64,000 nucleotides of DNA from Lepidodermella squamata (lineage: Eukaryota; Gastrotricha). The notes beneath the pieces were generated by a model. It was not told the DNA's origin and searched no databases. It was given only the letters and a program-made list of their open reading frames with translations. The first letter of the stretch is position 1. Every line of letters starts with the position of its first letter. Positions 1-9,439 of this stretch are shown piece by piece. The DNA lies in the NCBI GenBank assembly GCA_047495785.1, contig JBLDXI010000010.1:310001-374000 (forward strand), written 5' to 3'. The translations under genes and the position numbers were made by a program.

Positions 1-381
1 TGGGGAATGTTCATGGGGAATGTCATCATTAGTTTCAAACTTCTCACTTCATACGTTCGGCCATATTCCAGAATATGGTAAAGTTTCGATTTTCGTCGAA
101 ATACCAGTAAAAAACCTTTCAACTTTGATAGGTGGGCTGAATCTTCCATCTTCAACTCATCTTCAAAATCAACGTCATCAGCAGAGTCAGATCATCATGA
201 ATCTGATCATCACACTCTGATCATCAAATTCTCAACAAATCCATTTTGATCCCATAAAACTCATCGCTAGTTGTTTCAAATCAGGTCTCTCGCATCCCGA
301 CAGGTTAAGATGGTGTTCCGATAAATTAAGCTCAGCTCTGATGTAATAATGCAATAAAATGCGATTCAAACACTTTTCAAG

Positions 382-597
382 CTGAACCCGGTCGGCAGCT
401 ACTCAACACGTAACACTGAGCCAATGTTCAAGCCGACGTATTTGTCAGTTCGTGGTACGTTGAGCCTTAGCTATCGCGGTCCCGATCTCTGGAATCAACT
501 GCCTGCAGAAGCTCAAAATGCTGAGTCAGCTGAAGCGTGCCGCTCAAATGTTTATGCTTATTTTTACGAAAGAAATTCCACTGGTTTAGGCCTATGA
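382..597 (+). pseudogene. LINE reverse-transcriptase C-terminal fragment
   Basis: An open frame of 71 codons ends at a TGA at 595-597. It encodes the typical C-terminal tail of jockey/CR1-like non-LTR ORF2 proteins, with the hallmark stretch SLSYRGPDLWNQLP followed by a poorly conserved end. The rest of the RT is missing, so this is a 5'-truncated dead copy. The same tail motif (PELWNQLP type) recurs on the minus strand in the element near 49.1-50.4 kb. Bases 1-381 upstream show no other recognisable feature. Confidence 0.7.
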
Positions 598-656
598 TAA
601 ATTCGATACACTATATATTTTTATAATGCTGCGATGCTGTTTTGTTGTGATGTTAT

Positions 657-1502
657 TAGTGGCTTTTACACTGGCTTTTTTGACTCAGTGTAAAACAGGG
701 TAATTAACGTCAACCGGTTTTCAACCGATGGTGTGAACACCTAAAAAACATGGGTCAGTTAAGTTTTTTTAACGGCACCCGGATGGGGTTGCTTAACGTG
801 TTAAAAATCACGTTTATAACGTCAACCAGTTTGAAACAGGTTGCATAAAATAGCAGTGTGAACACTATTTAACGTCAACGTGTTGAAATTTACCATTCCC
901 GCTCGAGTCACCATTCTTTTGATGCCGCGATAAAATTTACCTGGACGCGGAAAATTCTTCTAAAAATAGGATATTAACTCTGCTGAATTTTCTGCATTTT
1001 ATGACACCAAAATCCTCGCAGTACTATAACCGTGCAATTTTCTGGATAAATTATGCTTTGCAAAGGTTTAGCTAATTTTTATGATGGAAATTTTATCGGA
1101 ATATGCATTGGAAATCGCTGTGACAAATTTACAGTCCAACTGGCCACCACGGAGTGCAAAGTACTTCTTAGCCAAGTTTTTCTGTGCTAGCAAAAATTCA
1201 AAATTCTGGTAGCTTCCCAAAACTACTCCGAAATTTTTTTGAAAATAATATAAATTTTTCTTAACCTATGGGTTATCAAAATTAGGTATTACTTTTGCAG
1301 CAATCAAAAATACCTGATGTAGGTACACATTTTCAATCATTTTATAGTTCTATTAAACGTAGTTTTAAGCAACCGATATAACCTTGCGTGTAAACGACGG
1401 CAGTTTGCAACGGCTATTACGCAACAAGCCGAGTTATTAATTAGGTTTAAACCGTCAACGCGTTGAAGTTGTTTGGCAAAAAAGCCAGTGTAAAAGCCAC
1501 TA
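657..1502. mobile_element. Non-autonomous TIR element (about 845 bp)
   Basis: The segment is bounded by inverted repeats of about 26 bp: TAGTGGCTTTTACACTGG.. at the left and its complement ending at about 1502. A 3-bp ATT flank is a possible target duplication if the TIR is taken to start one base further in. The interior codes for nothing recognisable but repeats a GTCAAC..GTTGA motif near 707, 822, 870 and 1453. Length and terminal bases (AGTG..CACT) resemble the element at 3658-4505, so a Harbinger-like MITE family is plausible. Confidence 0.6.
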
Positions 1503-1745
1503 TTATGATTTTGTTATTTTAATATATGTTAGAACACCGAGTTTTGATTCTAATCGAGAAAACGCGTAATTAGAAAAAAATCCGCCGTTAAGGCGGAGTT
1601 TTTTATAATCTCGAGTAAACGAAGACGAGTGAAAAACGAGCAAGCGGAACGAGGCGCAGCCGAGTGGAGCGCGAGTTTTTCACGAGTCGAAGTTTACGAG
1701 AGGCAGCGTTTTCGAGATTAGTATCAAAACGAGTGATCTAACATT

Positions 1746-2541
1746 ATTAGAGCACGGCTTCTAATTTTCAGGGACTGAGTTACGCGAGTTTTTTCACCTC
1801 ATTTTATTCACATTTCTGCTTTAAGTGAGCATCAACTAGTACCTCGCCGAACATGCCCAGCTCATGGAAATTATGTCCACCTTTGAGAGCGAAGCCAATT
1901 TACTGAAATCGCTGCGCCTAGCAATGCGAAATTTGTGCCAGTTTTGCAACGCTCGCATTATTGCATTATTGCTAACACTGGTGTGTGCGTGTTTTATTGA
2001 GGGTAATAATTTTGCACTCGCCGCACGAAGAATGAGTCAATCGCTTGGCGATACTACGTTCAATAAACAGCAGGCAGAAATGCGGCTTAAAAAAGTGGAA
2101 AACGTTGTAACTCGTCTCCGCACTCGTTACACTCGGCTGCGCCTCGTTCCACTCTTGCTTCGACTCGTTTCAACGTCTCATCCAGGCTCGCTTCACTCGC
2201 CTTTCACTACTAGACTCGGCTTCGCCTCGTTTTATTTTAAAGGCATCGCTGCGCTCGCCTTTGGTAACCTCGGCTGTCGCCTCGGTTATAAACAGCGTTT
2301 TGTGTGTGCAATAAAAATGAGAAATTATTGCTGTGCGTAAAAATGCGTTGCTGTTTTATGAATGAGTAATTACGCGCAATAAAAAAACGTGCGTGTTCTA
2401 ATTCGCTAATTAGAACAACGCACGTGTTCTAAGTGAATTAGAAATGCGAATTAGAAAAACGCACGCGTTCTAAGTGAAAAAACGCTAAATTAGAAATCGT
2501 GCGATTTGCATTGTAAAATTAGAAGCAGTGCTCTAATTCTC
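1746..2541. mobile_element. Foldback-like element with repeated CTCGGCT-GCCTCG words
   Basis: Inverted ends of about 25 bp (TTAGAGCAC[G/T]GCTTCTAATTTT) lie at 1746-1771 and 2516-2541. Just outside, 1612-1701 holds another hairpin (TCGAGTAAACGAAGACGAG.. and its complement). The interior repeats CTCGGCTxxGCCTCG words near 2130, 2215 and 2270 and TTCTAATT/AATTAGAA palindromes between 2396 and 2500. An open frame at 1864-2340 (158 aa) begins with a hydrophobic stretch but becomes low-complexity, and I do not regard it as a gene. No transposase is visible. Confidence 0.45.
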
Positions 2542-2544
2542 ATC

Positions 2545-2725
2545 ATTGTTCAATCGCTCACTCTTGCTATATGCACTTAATAACATTTTTTATGTCATCA
2601 TTTGCCAATGTCCTATACCTCTGTAACCTGTCCTGCAATTATCTGTTTCATTTTCAATTCACTATTGTCAAGCTGCTCTCTCTTGGGCGTCATAGCTTTG
2701 AAATAAATAAATGAAATAAATAAAA
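2545..2725 (+). mobile_element. LINE 3' UTR and tail
   Basis: A 3' untranslated segment ends in GGGCGTCATAGCTTTGAAAT followed by a run of AAATA/AATAAA units. The same sequence occurs in reverse complement at 49082-49200, where it ends a LINE with an RT frame. This is therefore a severely 5'-truncated copy of that LINE family with its simple-repeat tail. Confidence 0.65.
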
Positions 2726-2951
2726 TGACTTCCCGATGTTTTAATTGACTCAAACACAAGTACCCTATTTTTATATTTTCGACGTATTAAATTGAAATGG
2801 TTCGAGGAAAGAAACTAAGAGTTCGGCGGAATGATGTAGATCCTTGAATAGGCCGTGATGCATTGCCTGCAGCCAGCTTCAAAATAATATGATGCTTTTA
2901 ACACCGACTATCAATACTTGGCACGATTGGTTGATTGGTTTCCAAGGAAGT

Positions 2952-5190
2952 CTAATTATTACCAACTGCTGTTGATGCAAAAGCCACTATATGAATACAT
3001 AACGCTAGAAAAATTGCAACGCCAGCAGCAAAATAGTCGACTTTTTTCATCTTGTCCATTTTCGAACATACCGAAGAAGGCAATTCACATTTTCTTGTGG
3101 ACTTTACTACGTCCACACTATCCGTAAAGATCTCGAACAACCTGCAAGCAGCTAGGGAATAAATTGTGATCGCGGCTCCCAGGCACATGTTGGCCCCGAT
3201 GTAGTACAAGAGGTAGACAGGCTGCGAAGTTTTAGGCAAAGTCGCCGTGAATGAGCCGACGTTGACGGAGGAAGCTAGGACTACCGTTATTGAATAGCCT
3301 GCTCTGTCAGGATAATCAGCCGGCATAAGGAATGTGGCAAGCTGGAGAACAGCCAGTGTTACCGTCGGCATTATGATCACTGTCGCGTGATAAGCAGGGC
3401 GGCGTTGGAATTTGAACCAGAATTTCGCTGCCGAGTATGGGTCATCGGCGTAATACTCGAGCCGTTCGGAGACAAACTCCCAGATTTCTGAGTCTTCAAT
3501 GAATTTTTTGCCCGGAGGATGGTAAATTGACAAGTACGTCAAGTTGAGATACCACGAATATGCGATAAGTTCGACTGAACATTCTTGCTCGTCGAATGGG
3601 AAACGAGTAAAGCTAAATCGGTGAAATGAACGTTTAGTAAAAAACAAAATTATATAATAGTGCGTTCACAAACTACTTCGGAGAGGCGTCCGAAGTTTCG
3701 TAACAAGCCTCCGAAGTTGCGTAATCGCTGCCGAAGTTTAGATTTTCGTTCACAAACGCGCGCACTTCGGCCAGCGCGGCCGAAGTTTGATCAATAGGCG
3801 GTGCGCGCGCACCGAACAAAGGACGCACACAAACTTCGGTTCGGAGAGCCCAAAAACTGCTCTCCGAAGTGCCTCCGAACCGAAGTTTGTGCGCATCCGA
3901 AGTTATTACGCAGGCACGCAACCACGCGCGCGCGCACACACAGCCACTTGACCACACTGTACTAGGCGCCTCAAATTTGACTTTCCGGTGATATTTTCAT
4001 TGACAATGCAATCCGCTTCATCAGCCATTAAAAAGCTAAATAACAATAGTGATAAACGTTTAGAAACTGAGAAATTAATATTGCAAAAAATGTCCGGCTT
4101 CGGTGAAGAATTGTTAAATCTAGAAATAGCGCGGGCGTTTTGATTAGAATGCGCGAGAATATGTTAGTAAATATTTTTTATAGCGAATCTGGTGAACTGA
4201 GCGCTGAAATTTAGCTTCTTTTTATCCTCATCAGGAGGCGCGTCTCATTATGCAAACAATTTGGAGAATTAAGGTATTATCATGGAAAAAAATTGCATTG
4301 ACCCTGAGTAGGAGCCATACCCGCGCGTGGTGTGTGAGCGCGCGGCCAAACTTCGGTCGCAAACAATAGACACTTCGGTCGTCACGCTGCGCGCGCACGT
4401 AGAAAATGCCACTGATAAGGCCTCCGAAGTTTTGCTATTTCTTTCCGAAGTTTCTACTTCGCTCTCCGAAGCGGTCGGTCTCCGAAGTAGTTTGTGAACG
4501 CACTATAACAATTAGACCTTATTATATAAGACTTACTCGAAAGAGCATGACGAGTCAAGTCGGTTCTTGTTGGTCATAGTAACTTCTCCTGATGAATTGA
4601 CGCTGACAAATTTGTCTCCCTGCCTGCGAGTCAAGTAGAGTTATAGCTCTAAAATAATAAATTTTAATTTCTTTTGCACCTTTCGAGACTGTAAGTGTCA
4701 TAAATGGCATTCGTGTGCAGTATCAGGGGGTGAAAAATGCGTTTCTTCTCGTATGGACATGACTCCGGCAACTTCGCAGTTTTGAGCATTGCTTCAAGAC
4801 TCGGGCTAGCTTTTGGTCCAAAGGAACTTAAGTTATTCCACTGGGCGCACTTCGGGAGTTGCCAAGAAGTGCGGATGTCGAACTGAGCGGAAAAGCTGCC
4901 AAAGAATTGCGGAGTTAGGATTCTGCTCTATACTTATCCCCTTACCTCTGCGATAGATCATCAAGTTCCACAAAATTGATGACGATGAGGTTGATATGGA
5001 CACCAATTAAAGTCCGGTTCTCATCCAAGTAAGGCATCGCTCGAGGGCTCCGCAGGTAGGGGCAATTGATGGCTAAGAAATCGCAAAGCTCGTCATCAGG
5101 AGCTGGGCCAGGAACAGGCTCATAAACATGGGAACTTGCTGCTGCATTAAAATTCAAAATCTGGACAAAAATAATACCAATCAGTTTCAT
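2952..5190 (-). CDS. Cys-loop ligand-gated ion channel subunit
   Basis: Four exons (5190-4946, 4895-4680, 4623-4537, 3612-2952) join in frame to give 402 aa. The protein starts with a signal peptide (MKLIGIIFVQ..). The extracellular domain carries a W-rich strand (RTSWQLPKCAQWNN). The Cys-loop is split by the third intron: C-SFDFTRFPFDEQE-C with exactly 13 residues between the cysteines, which strongly supports the splice model. Four membrane segments follow, with a short M3-M4 loop and M4 near the C-terminus. The short cytoplasmic loop and divergent M2 (no canonical nAChR -1' Glu, no PAR anion motif) resemble orphan invertebrate channels; ligand and ion selectivity are unknown. The start is the first ATG of the signal peptide. 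Intron 3 is expanded to 924 nt by the element at 3658-4505; the other introns are 50 and 56 nt. Confidence 0.8.
3658..4505. mobile_element. Harbinger-like MITE in a channel-gene intron
   Basis: Near-perfect terminal inverted repeats of about 27 bp (TAGTGCGTTCACAAACTACT..) bound an 848-bp segment flanked by TAA direct repeats (3655-3657 and 4506-4508). Three-base TWA target duplications are typical of PIF/Harbinger elements. The interior is rich in ACTTCGG/CCGAAGT words and CG-rich runs and has no transposase. It lies wholly within the third intron of the Cys-loop channel gene and leaves both splice sites intact. The ORF at 3673-3957 is a by-product of the repeat composition. Confidence 0.75.
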
Positions 5191-5494
5191 TACGCTAGAT
5201 GCGAAAAGGCTTCGTTCTAGCACTATCTCAGCCCATTCATACTATTCAAATATAGGTAATTGTCAGTGAATAAATATTTCAATTCCATTGCGCAGAGTTG
5301 TTTTAAATGGAATTGAAACAGTGCGTCGCAGCAAACCAAACATTTGATGCAATTAGGCAATGTTGAACTGTCACAATCCCCCCTCTTCTGTGCGTTAGCA
5401 GAGGCCTGCGTGGAAACCATTTCCCTTTGGGCGGGCAAATCACGGATTTTCCGTGACGAATGAAATTAATTGAAATAAAAAAACAGCGTGATTT

Positions 5495-6420
5495 GCTGCT
5501 CGGCGGTGGCGAACTCAGGGTGAGGATTCTCGTCCGTCATTTTAGCATAATTTAGCTGCGAAATCAATGCTTCAGGGGCGGGAATAGGGCTACATTGGAT
5601 GGCATGGAATACAGAAACAACTCGGAACCCGGATTCATGCAGTCAATCGTGCCAACCATGCTGATAAGGAGAATAGCGTGCAGTTCTGACTCCCGGACCT
5701 ACCGTCACCAGGGTTGCCAGGGTTTCCTCGCCCTTTACATCCAGCCGGACCTCACCCTTTACTCTCAAATCCTTCTTGGCTCTGCTGAAACTGATTGGTC
5801 TCTACCTCCGAAGTGATGCCCATGCAGGAGATCATAACACTATTAAAACCATTCATTAGTATGTCCTGTTATCAAGAGAAGCGAAGAAACCCACTTTGAT
5901 GGTGACAGTTATCTCACACGTTATTTCACCTATATAAAACTGACCTCGTTGCTGCGTAAATAAAATCAGTGTTTTTAACCTTTCAAACGTTTCAAATCTA
6001 ACATTCATGCTTCTTCTGTTGATCGTCAGCATTATACTATCGGCACAAGGTGTTCTCAGCCGGAGTTGGATTGCTTGTACCGATTACTCAGAATACTCAG
6101 GTAGTCTGGATAGGACCTTAATTCCTATTATTTATAATACCTAATACCTCTCTTATACAGGCGTAACGTATTCAGTATTCACATTCGAAATGTCGCGGAT
6201 GGCCTCGGGAAGGTGCTAAATATACACCCAAAACTGGTAACTTAAGCTAAGATACCAAATACAGTTACAGGGATCCAAGCGAGGAGAAGCCGTGCCTGTC
6301 TGATCGATATGACGATGGAGCTTACACCAGCGACCATCCAGTATCCAATGGCAATTTATTACGCTGGTCAATCAGTCGTCATAGCTCATCCAACTAAAAG
6401 TGGATGCCACTGCGAGGCTG
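5495..6420 (+). pseudogene. Truncated copy of the receptor-fragment / LPMO-like locus
   Basis: This stretch is a diverged duplicate of about 17120-18215. It holds the receptor-relic tail (near 5540-5720), a TATA-type promoter (TATATAAAA at 5931) and the first exon of the LPMO-like protein with its signal peptide (MLLLLIVSIILSAQGVLS, ATG at 6008). A short intron and the start of exon 2 follow. Exon 2 has lost the frame seen in the intact copy (changes near 6170-6250), and similarity stops abruptly near 6402, just after the region matching IAHPTK. Everything downstream (rest of the core, linker, binding modules) is missing. It is a pseudogene unless a very short secreted peptide is made. Confidence 0.7.
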
Positions 6421-6655
6421 AGACGACTAAGCCAAAAATAGTTTTGAAAATAGTTTGGAAACGGGGCGAACAATATATCAAACTAAGCAGAATTGTACGC
6501 TGAACTCGAATTTAATATTTTTGGGAAGGAGCTACTCTTCCTCTCATTTAATACAACTTCAGCCTAAGAAATAGGTTACGAGGTTACGAATACCTCTAGC
6601 AGTCTTAAGGAATACACGTTACGATGGGAAACGTAAGGGAAACGTAAAGGAAACG

Positions 6656-8117
6656 TTTTCTTCCATAAGAGTCACATCTGGCTCATTTTCAACAATTTAT
6701 GTGCAAATGGTTTTGTCAAATATCCATGATTAATTCATCCGTCAATATTGAGGTCAAAACCAGCTGAAGTAGTTGGACAAGATCAACAACTATAAATAAC
6801 CATCCGGCTAGCTGCGTAATTTTGTCCAAATTGCACTTGCATAGGGCTGCCTATACACGAATGCTAAAGCAATGTTTTGAATAATAGCTATGAAGAAAGT
6901 TCGGCTATGACGGCTGAAAGTTAATACGTGTTTTTATACTGATAATTATTATTATTTTATCGTTGATGTGCGCCAACAATTGCTGCGTATCTGTCCCCTC
7001 AACCACGCTGTTTTTTTTCGCGAAAAGCATGCTCAGCTGTAGCAGGGTTAAAAATAACTTTGCCCCAAAACATCGCAGCAGCTCGACTGGCTGGAGTTTC
7101 ATCAAGTCATTCATCCGCTTTTCGTATTAAATACAACTTGAAGCTTTTAACTTGTTCATAGTATGAGTTTGAGACTGGTTGTTCTCGCGGCGACCTTAGG
7201 CATCGCCTTTAGTCGTGAGTTCCCGTCTCTTTGTTCAATTTTTAGCTCACATCGCATTAATCTTTTCAGAAAGTACAGCCAACACCACGCAAGCTGTTGT
7301 GTGCTCCAATGAAGAGTTTCAAACCGGCAACAACGGACGCAGAACTTTCGATTTGTTTACTCTCGACGATCTTCGCCCCTACTGCGCTGACGGAAGCTAC
7401 CTGGCTACGTGGAGGGTCGACAGGCCGATTATTACTTTTTTTGCCGTGCATATTAATTACACGTGCTGCAAAGCCCCGTCTGTCGGAAAGTGCAGACAAG
7501 TTACAAATGACTGGACGGATTGGGGTGCCGGTAATTTCGTTTACCTGGATAGACAGGACATCAAGTGCAACGCCAATGAGGTTCTGCAAAGCTTCCAGCA
7601 ACAACATTCTTCTGAACAAATTCGATATGTCTACACTTGCTGCCAGGTAGGTATTGAGGTGATTTGACCCCCAAACACGTCGGGGAAGACCTTGCAGAAG
7701 TGAGATCCGGCAGTAAACCAGCTAGGTTAATCCTGTCTTATTTTCTGTCTCATGACAGGTAGAAAGCAGTGTTACTACCACTACCACGGCGCTAGCAACC
7801 GATTACAACGCCGAAAGGGAAGGAGGCGAACCGCGAAACCGCGTTGATGTCTTGGTATATCACAGAGTTAACTGTCCAAACGGTGGCCTCATGCAGAGAT
7901 GGCACATGCAACGCGATATACCCAATCGCAAGATACGCTTTGAATACACCTGTCTCACGATCGCACCATTGAGGCTTGTGCCCCGTGAGGAGGAGCAGCT
8001 CGCTGGTTTGCTGATAGCATAGGATAATAGTGAGAGTGGCGTGAGAGGTGAATGATAAACCTGGAATAAATGACGGGAAAAGATGGAAATTTAACCTATA
8101 TTTTCTTTATAGTCTTT
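6656..8117. repeat. Left arm of a 1.46-kb inverted repeat
   Basis: Every position x in this arm pairs with position 21612-x in 13495-14956 on the opposite strand, without indels. By eye I find only a handful of substitutions (for example near 6995-6998, 7070 and 7274), so the arms are roughly 99.5% or more identical. Homology ends sharply at 6656/14956 and 8117/13495. The arm carries one complete three-exon gene with flanking DNA. Confidence 0.9.
7163..8022 (+). CDS. Small secreted cysteine-rich protein (copy 1)
   Basis: Three exons (7163-7214, 7270-7646, 7759-8022; introns of 55 and 112 nt with GT-AG ends) give 230 aa. A signal peptide (MSLRLVVLAATLGIAFS) is followed by a mature protein with two or three repeats of a beta-rich module ending in a Cys motif: an opening Cys followed by a hydrophobic strand, then R/I-x-Y/F-x-YTC. 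Examples are INYTCC near residue 80, IRYVYTCC near 140 and IRFEYTC near 210. I do not recognise a named family; similar C..L.....R.KxxYxYTCC modules occur in uncharacterised secreted invertebrate proteins. The start codon follows a possible acceptor (TTCATAG). An essentially identical gene lies in the opposite arm, so the two copies converge on the retroelement between them. Confidence 0.7.
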
Positions 8118-9439
8118 ATTTGAGCTAAGTTTCTATAAGTAACTCTTTTATTTCGAGGATGATGTCATGTTTTTCTGGAAAATGCTGATTGATTGGGCTC
8201 TCAAAGTGAAGGTATCGAAACAATTTCTCAATTTCTGTGGCTGGATATTTAAGAAACTGATGATTTCTGAGAAAATTCTGATTTGACTTGATGTTGAATT
8301 TGTCGATAAATCGTCGATTGATTAGTCTCCTGCATTTGCATTGAAATTTCTTTCACGTTTCATGAATACAAGGCCCCGACTGCACAAGTTGAGATAAAAT
8401 GACGTAGTTTAAACCACTGGCGAATGTTCCACATCGAGTAAGGACAGAAAATCAAGGTTTGCAGTTCATTACGCGGAATTAACGTAGCAGTCTGATTTCG
8501 TGGAAAACTATGCGAAATTTCCACAAAATTAATGCCATGAAATCTAGGACAAAATGATGAAGGATAAATAAATAAAAATTCGTGGCTGGAATTCTTAAAA
8601 TATTCTGAAAACCCCAGAAGAAGTGAAAAATTGGCGTTTTCCAGCCTTCAGTCTCCTGCATCTCCGAAAAACCGAGGATGGTAATTGCATTTTTTCATAT
8701 CATTAAACAGCCCAAGGGCTGCTGGTCAGAAGCGCCGAAAGTCTAACCACGGGAATCGCAAGGGGACGCAAGTCAAATTTCACAAAAAGGGTCCTAAACA
8801 GGCCGGTTTTGGTAAAAACGGGTTAACTTTGCGACCCTCCCTCTAGGAATCCCGTGGGTGAATTTTTGATTTCTTGATATCGTTAGAAAGCCCAAGATGT
8901 GCTCTATAAGGCTGCTGGTTCGCGCCGAAAGTCTATCCACGGGATTCACAACGAAATGCATGTCAAATGTCGCAATAATAACGTCGTAGAGAGGCAGAAA
9001 TAACCTCATTAAGTTAACTTGAACCTTCCTGATGCCTAATTTCGTTTGTGTTGAGGACCCATCCCGAAACCCGAATTCGACGCGGAGCGACGAATCCTAC
9101 GAACAGAAGAAATGCGTCAAGCCAAGCAAACAATCCAAACAGACAAGTCTCAAACAAGTCACCCAGAATCAAAAAGAGTCAAAAAACAAAACCAAAAAAA
9201 ATGATAAAACATCTGTATATATATTTATAAACCGAATTAATTATAATGATCATGAAATAAAAAATAAATGCTAATTTTTTTATGATGATATGGTGATATG
9301 TTGATAGAGAAAACCTTTTATTGGTATACTGTGTTATATACAAACTATAACATTGCCTTTGAGACACAGGATTATAAATTATTAAGTTTATAATTTGATG
9401 AGATTAATTGATGAATTAATTGCTTGATTGATTGATTAG
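8118..9439. other. Palindrome spacer, left part (probable retroelement 3' flank)
   Basis: No convincing gene is seen. Two diverged copies of a roughly 180-bp unit (starting near 8697 and 8882) share the phrases AAGCCCAAG, GCGCCGAAAGTCTA and CCACGGGA. An A-rich stretch lies at 9110-9270, and GATT-type simple sequence at 9390-9440 immediately follows the retroelement stop codon. The part nearest 9440 is probably the 3' UTR of the R2-type element, but its exact end is not visible. Confidence 0.4.

Noticed and set aside
1585-1612. Terminator-like hairpin TCCGCCGTTAAGGCGGA followed by a T-run
   Set aside because: It looks like a bacterial rho-independent terminator, but the window is eukaryotic and the hairpin sits in a repeat-rich foldback region with no gene upstream.
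1864-2340. 158-aa ORF with hydrophobic N-terminal stretch
   Set aside because: Composition follows the repeated CTCGGCT/GCCTCG words of the foldback element; no splice structure or conserved motif.
3673-3957. 94-aa minus-strand ORF rich in Arg/Ala
   Set aside because: It lies entirely inside the Harbinger-like MITE and reflects its CG-rich repeated words.
7266-7650. Overlapping 117-aa ORFs on both strands in the palindrome gene
   Set aside because: They are shadow frames of exon 2; the spliced frame with signal peptide and YTCC motifs is clearly the coding one.
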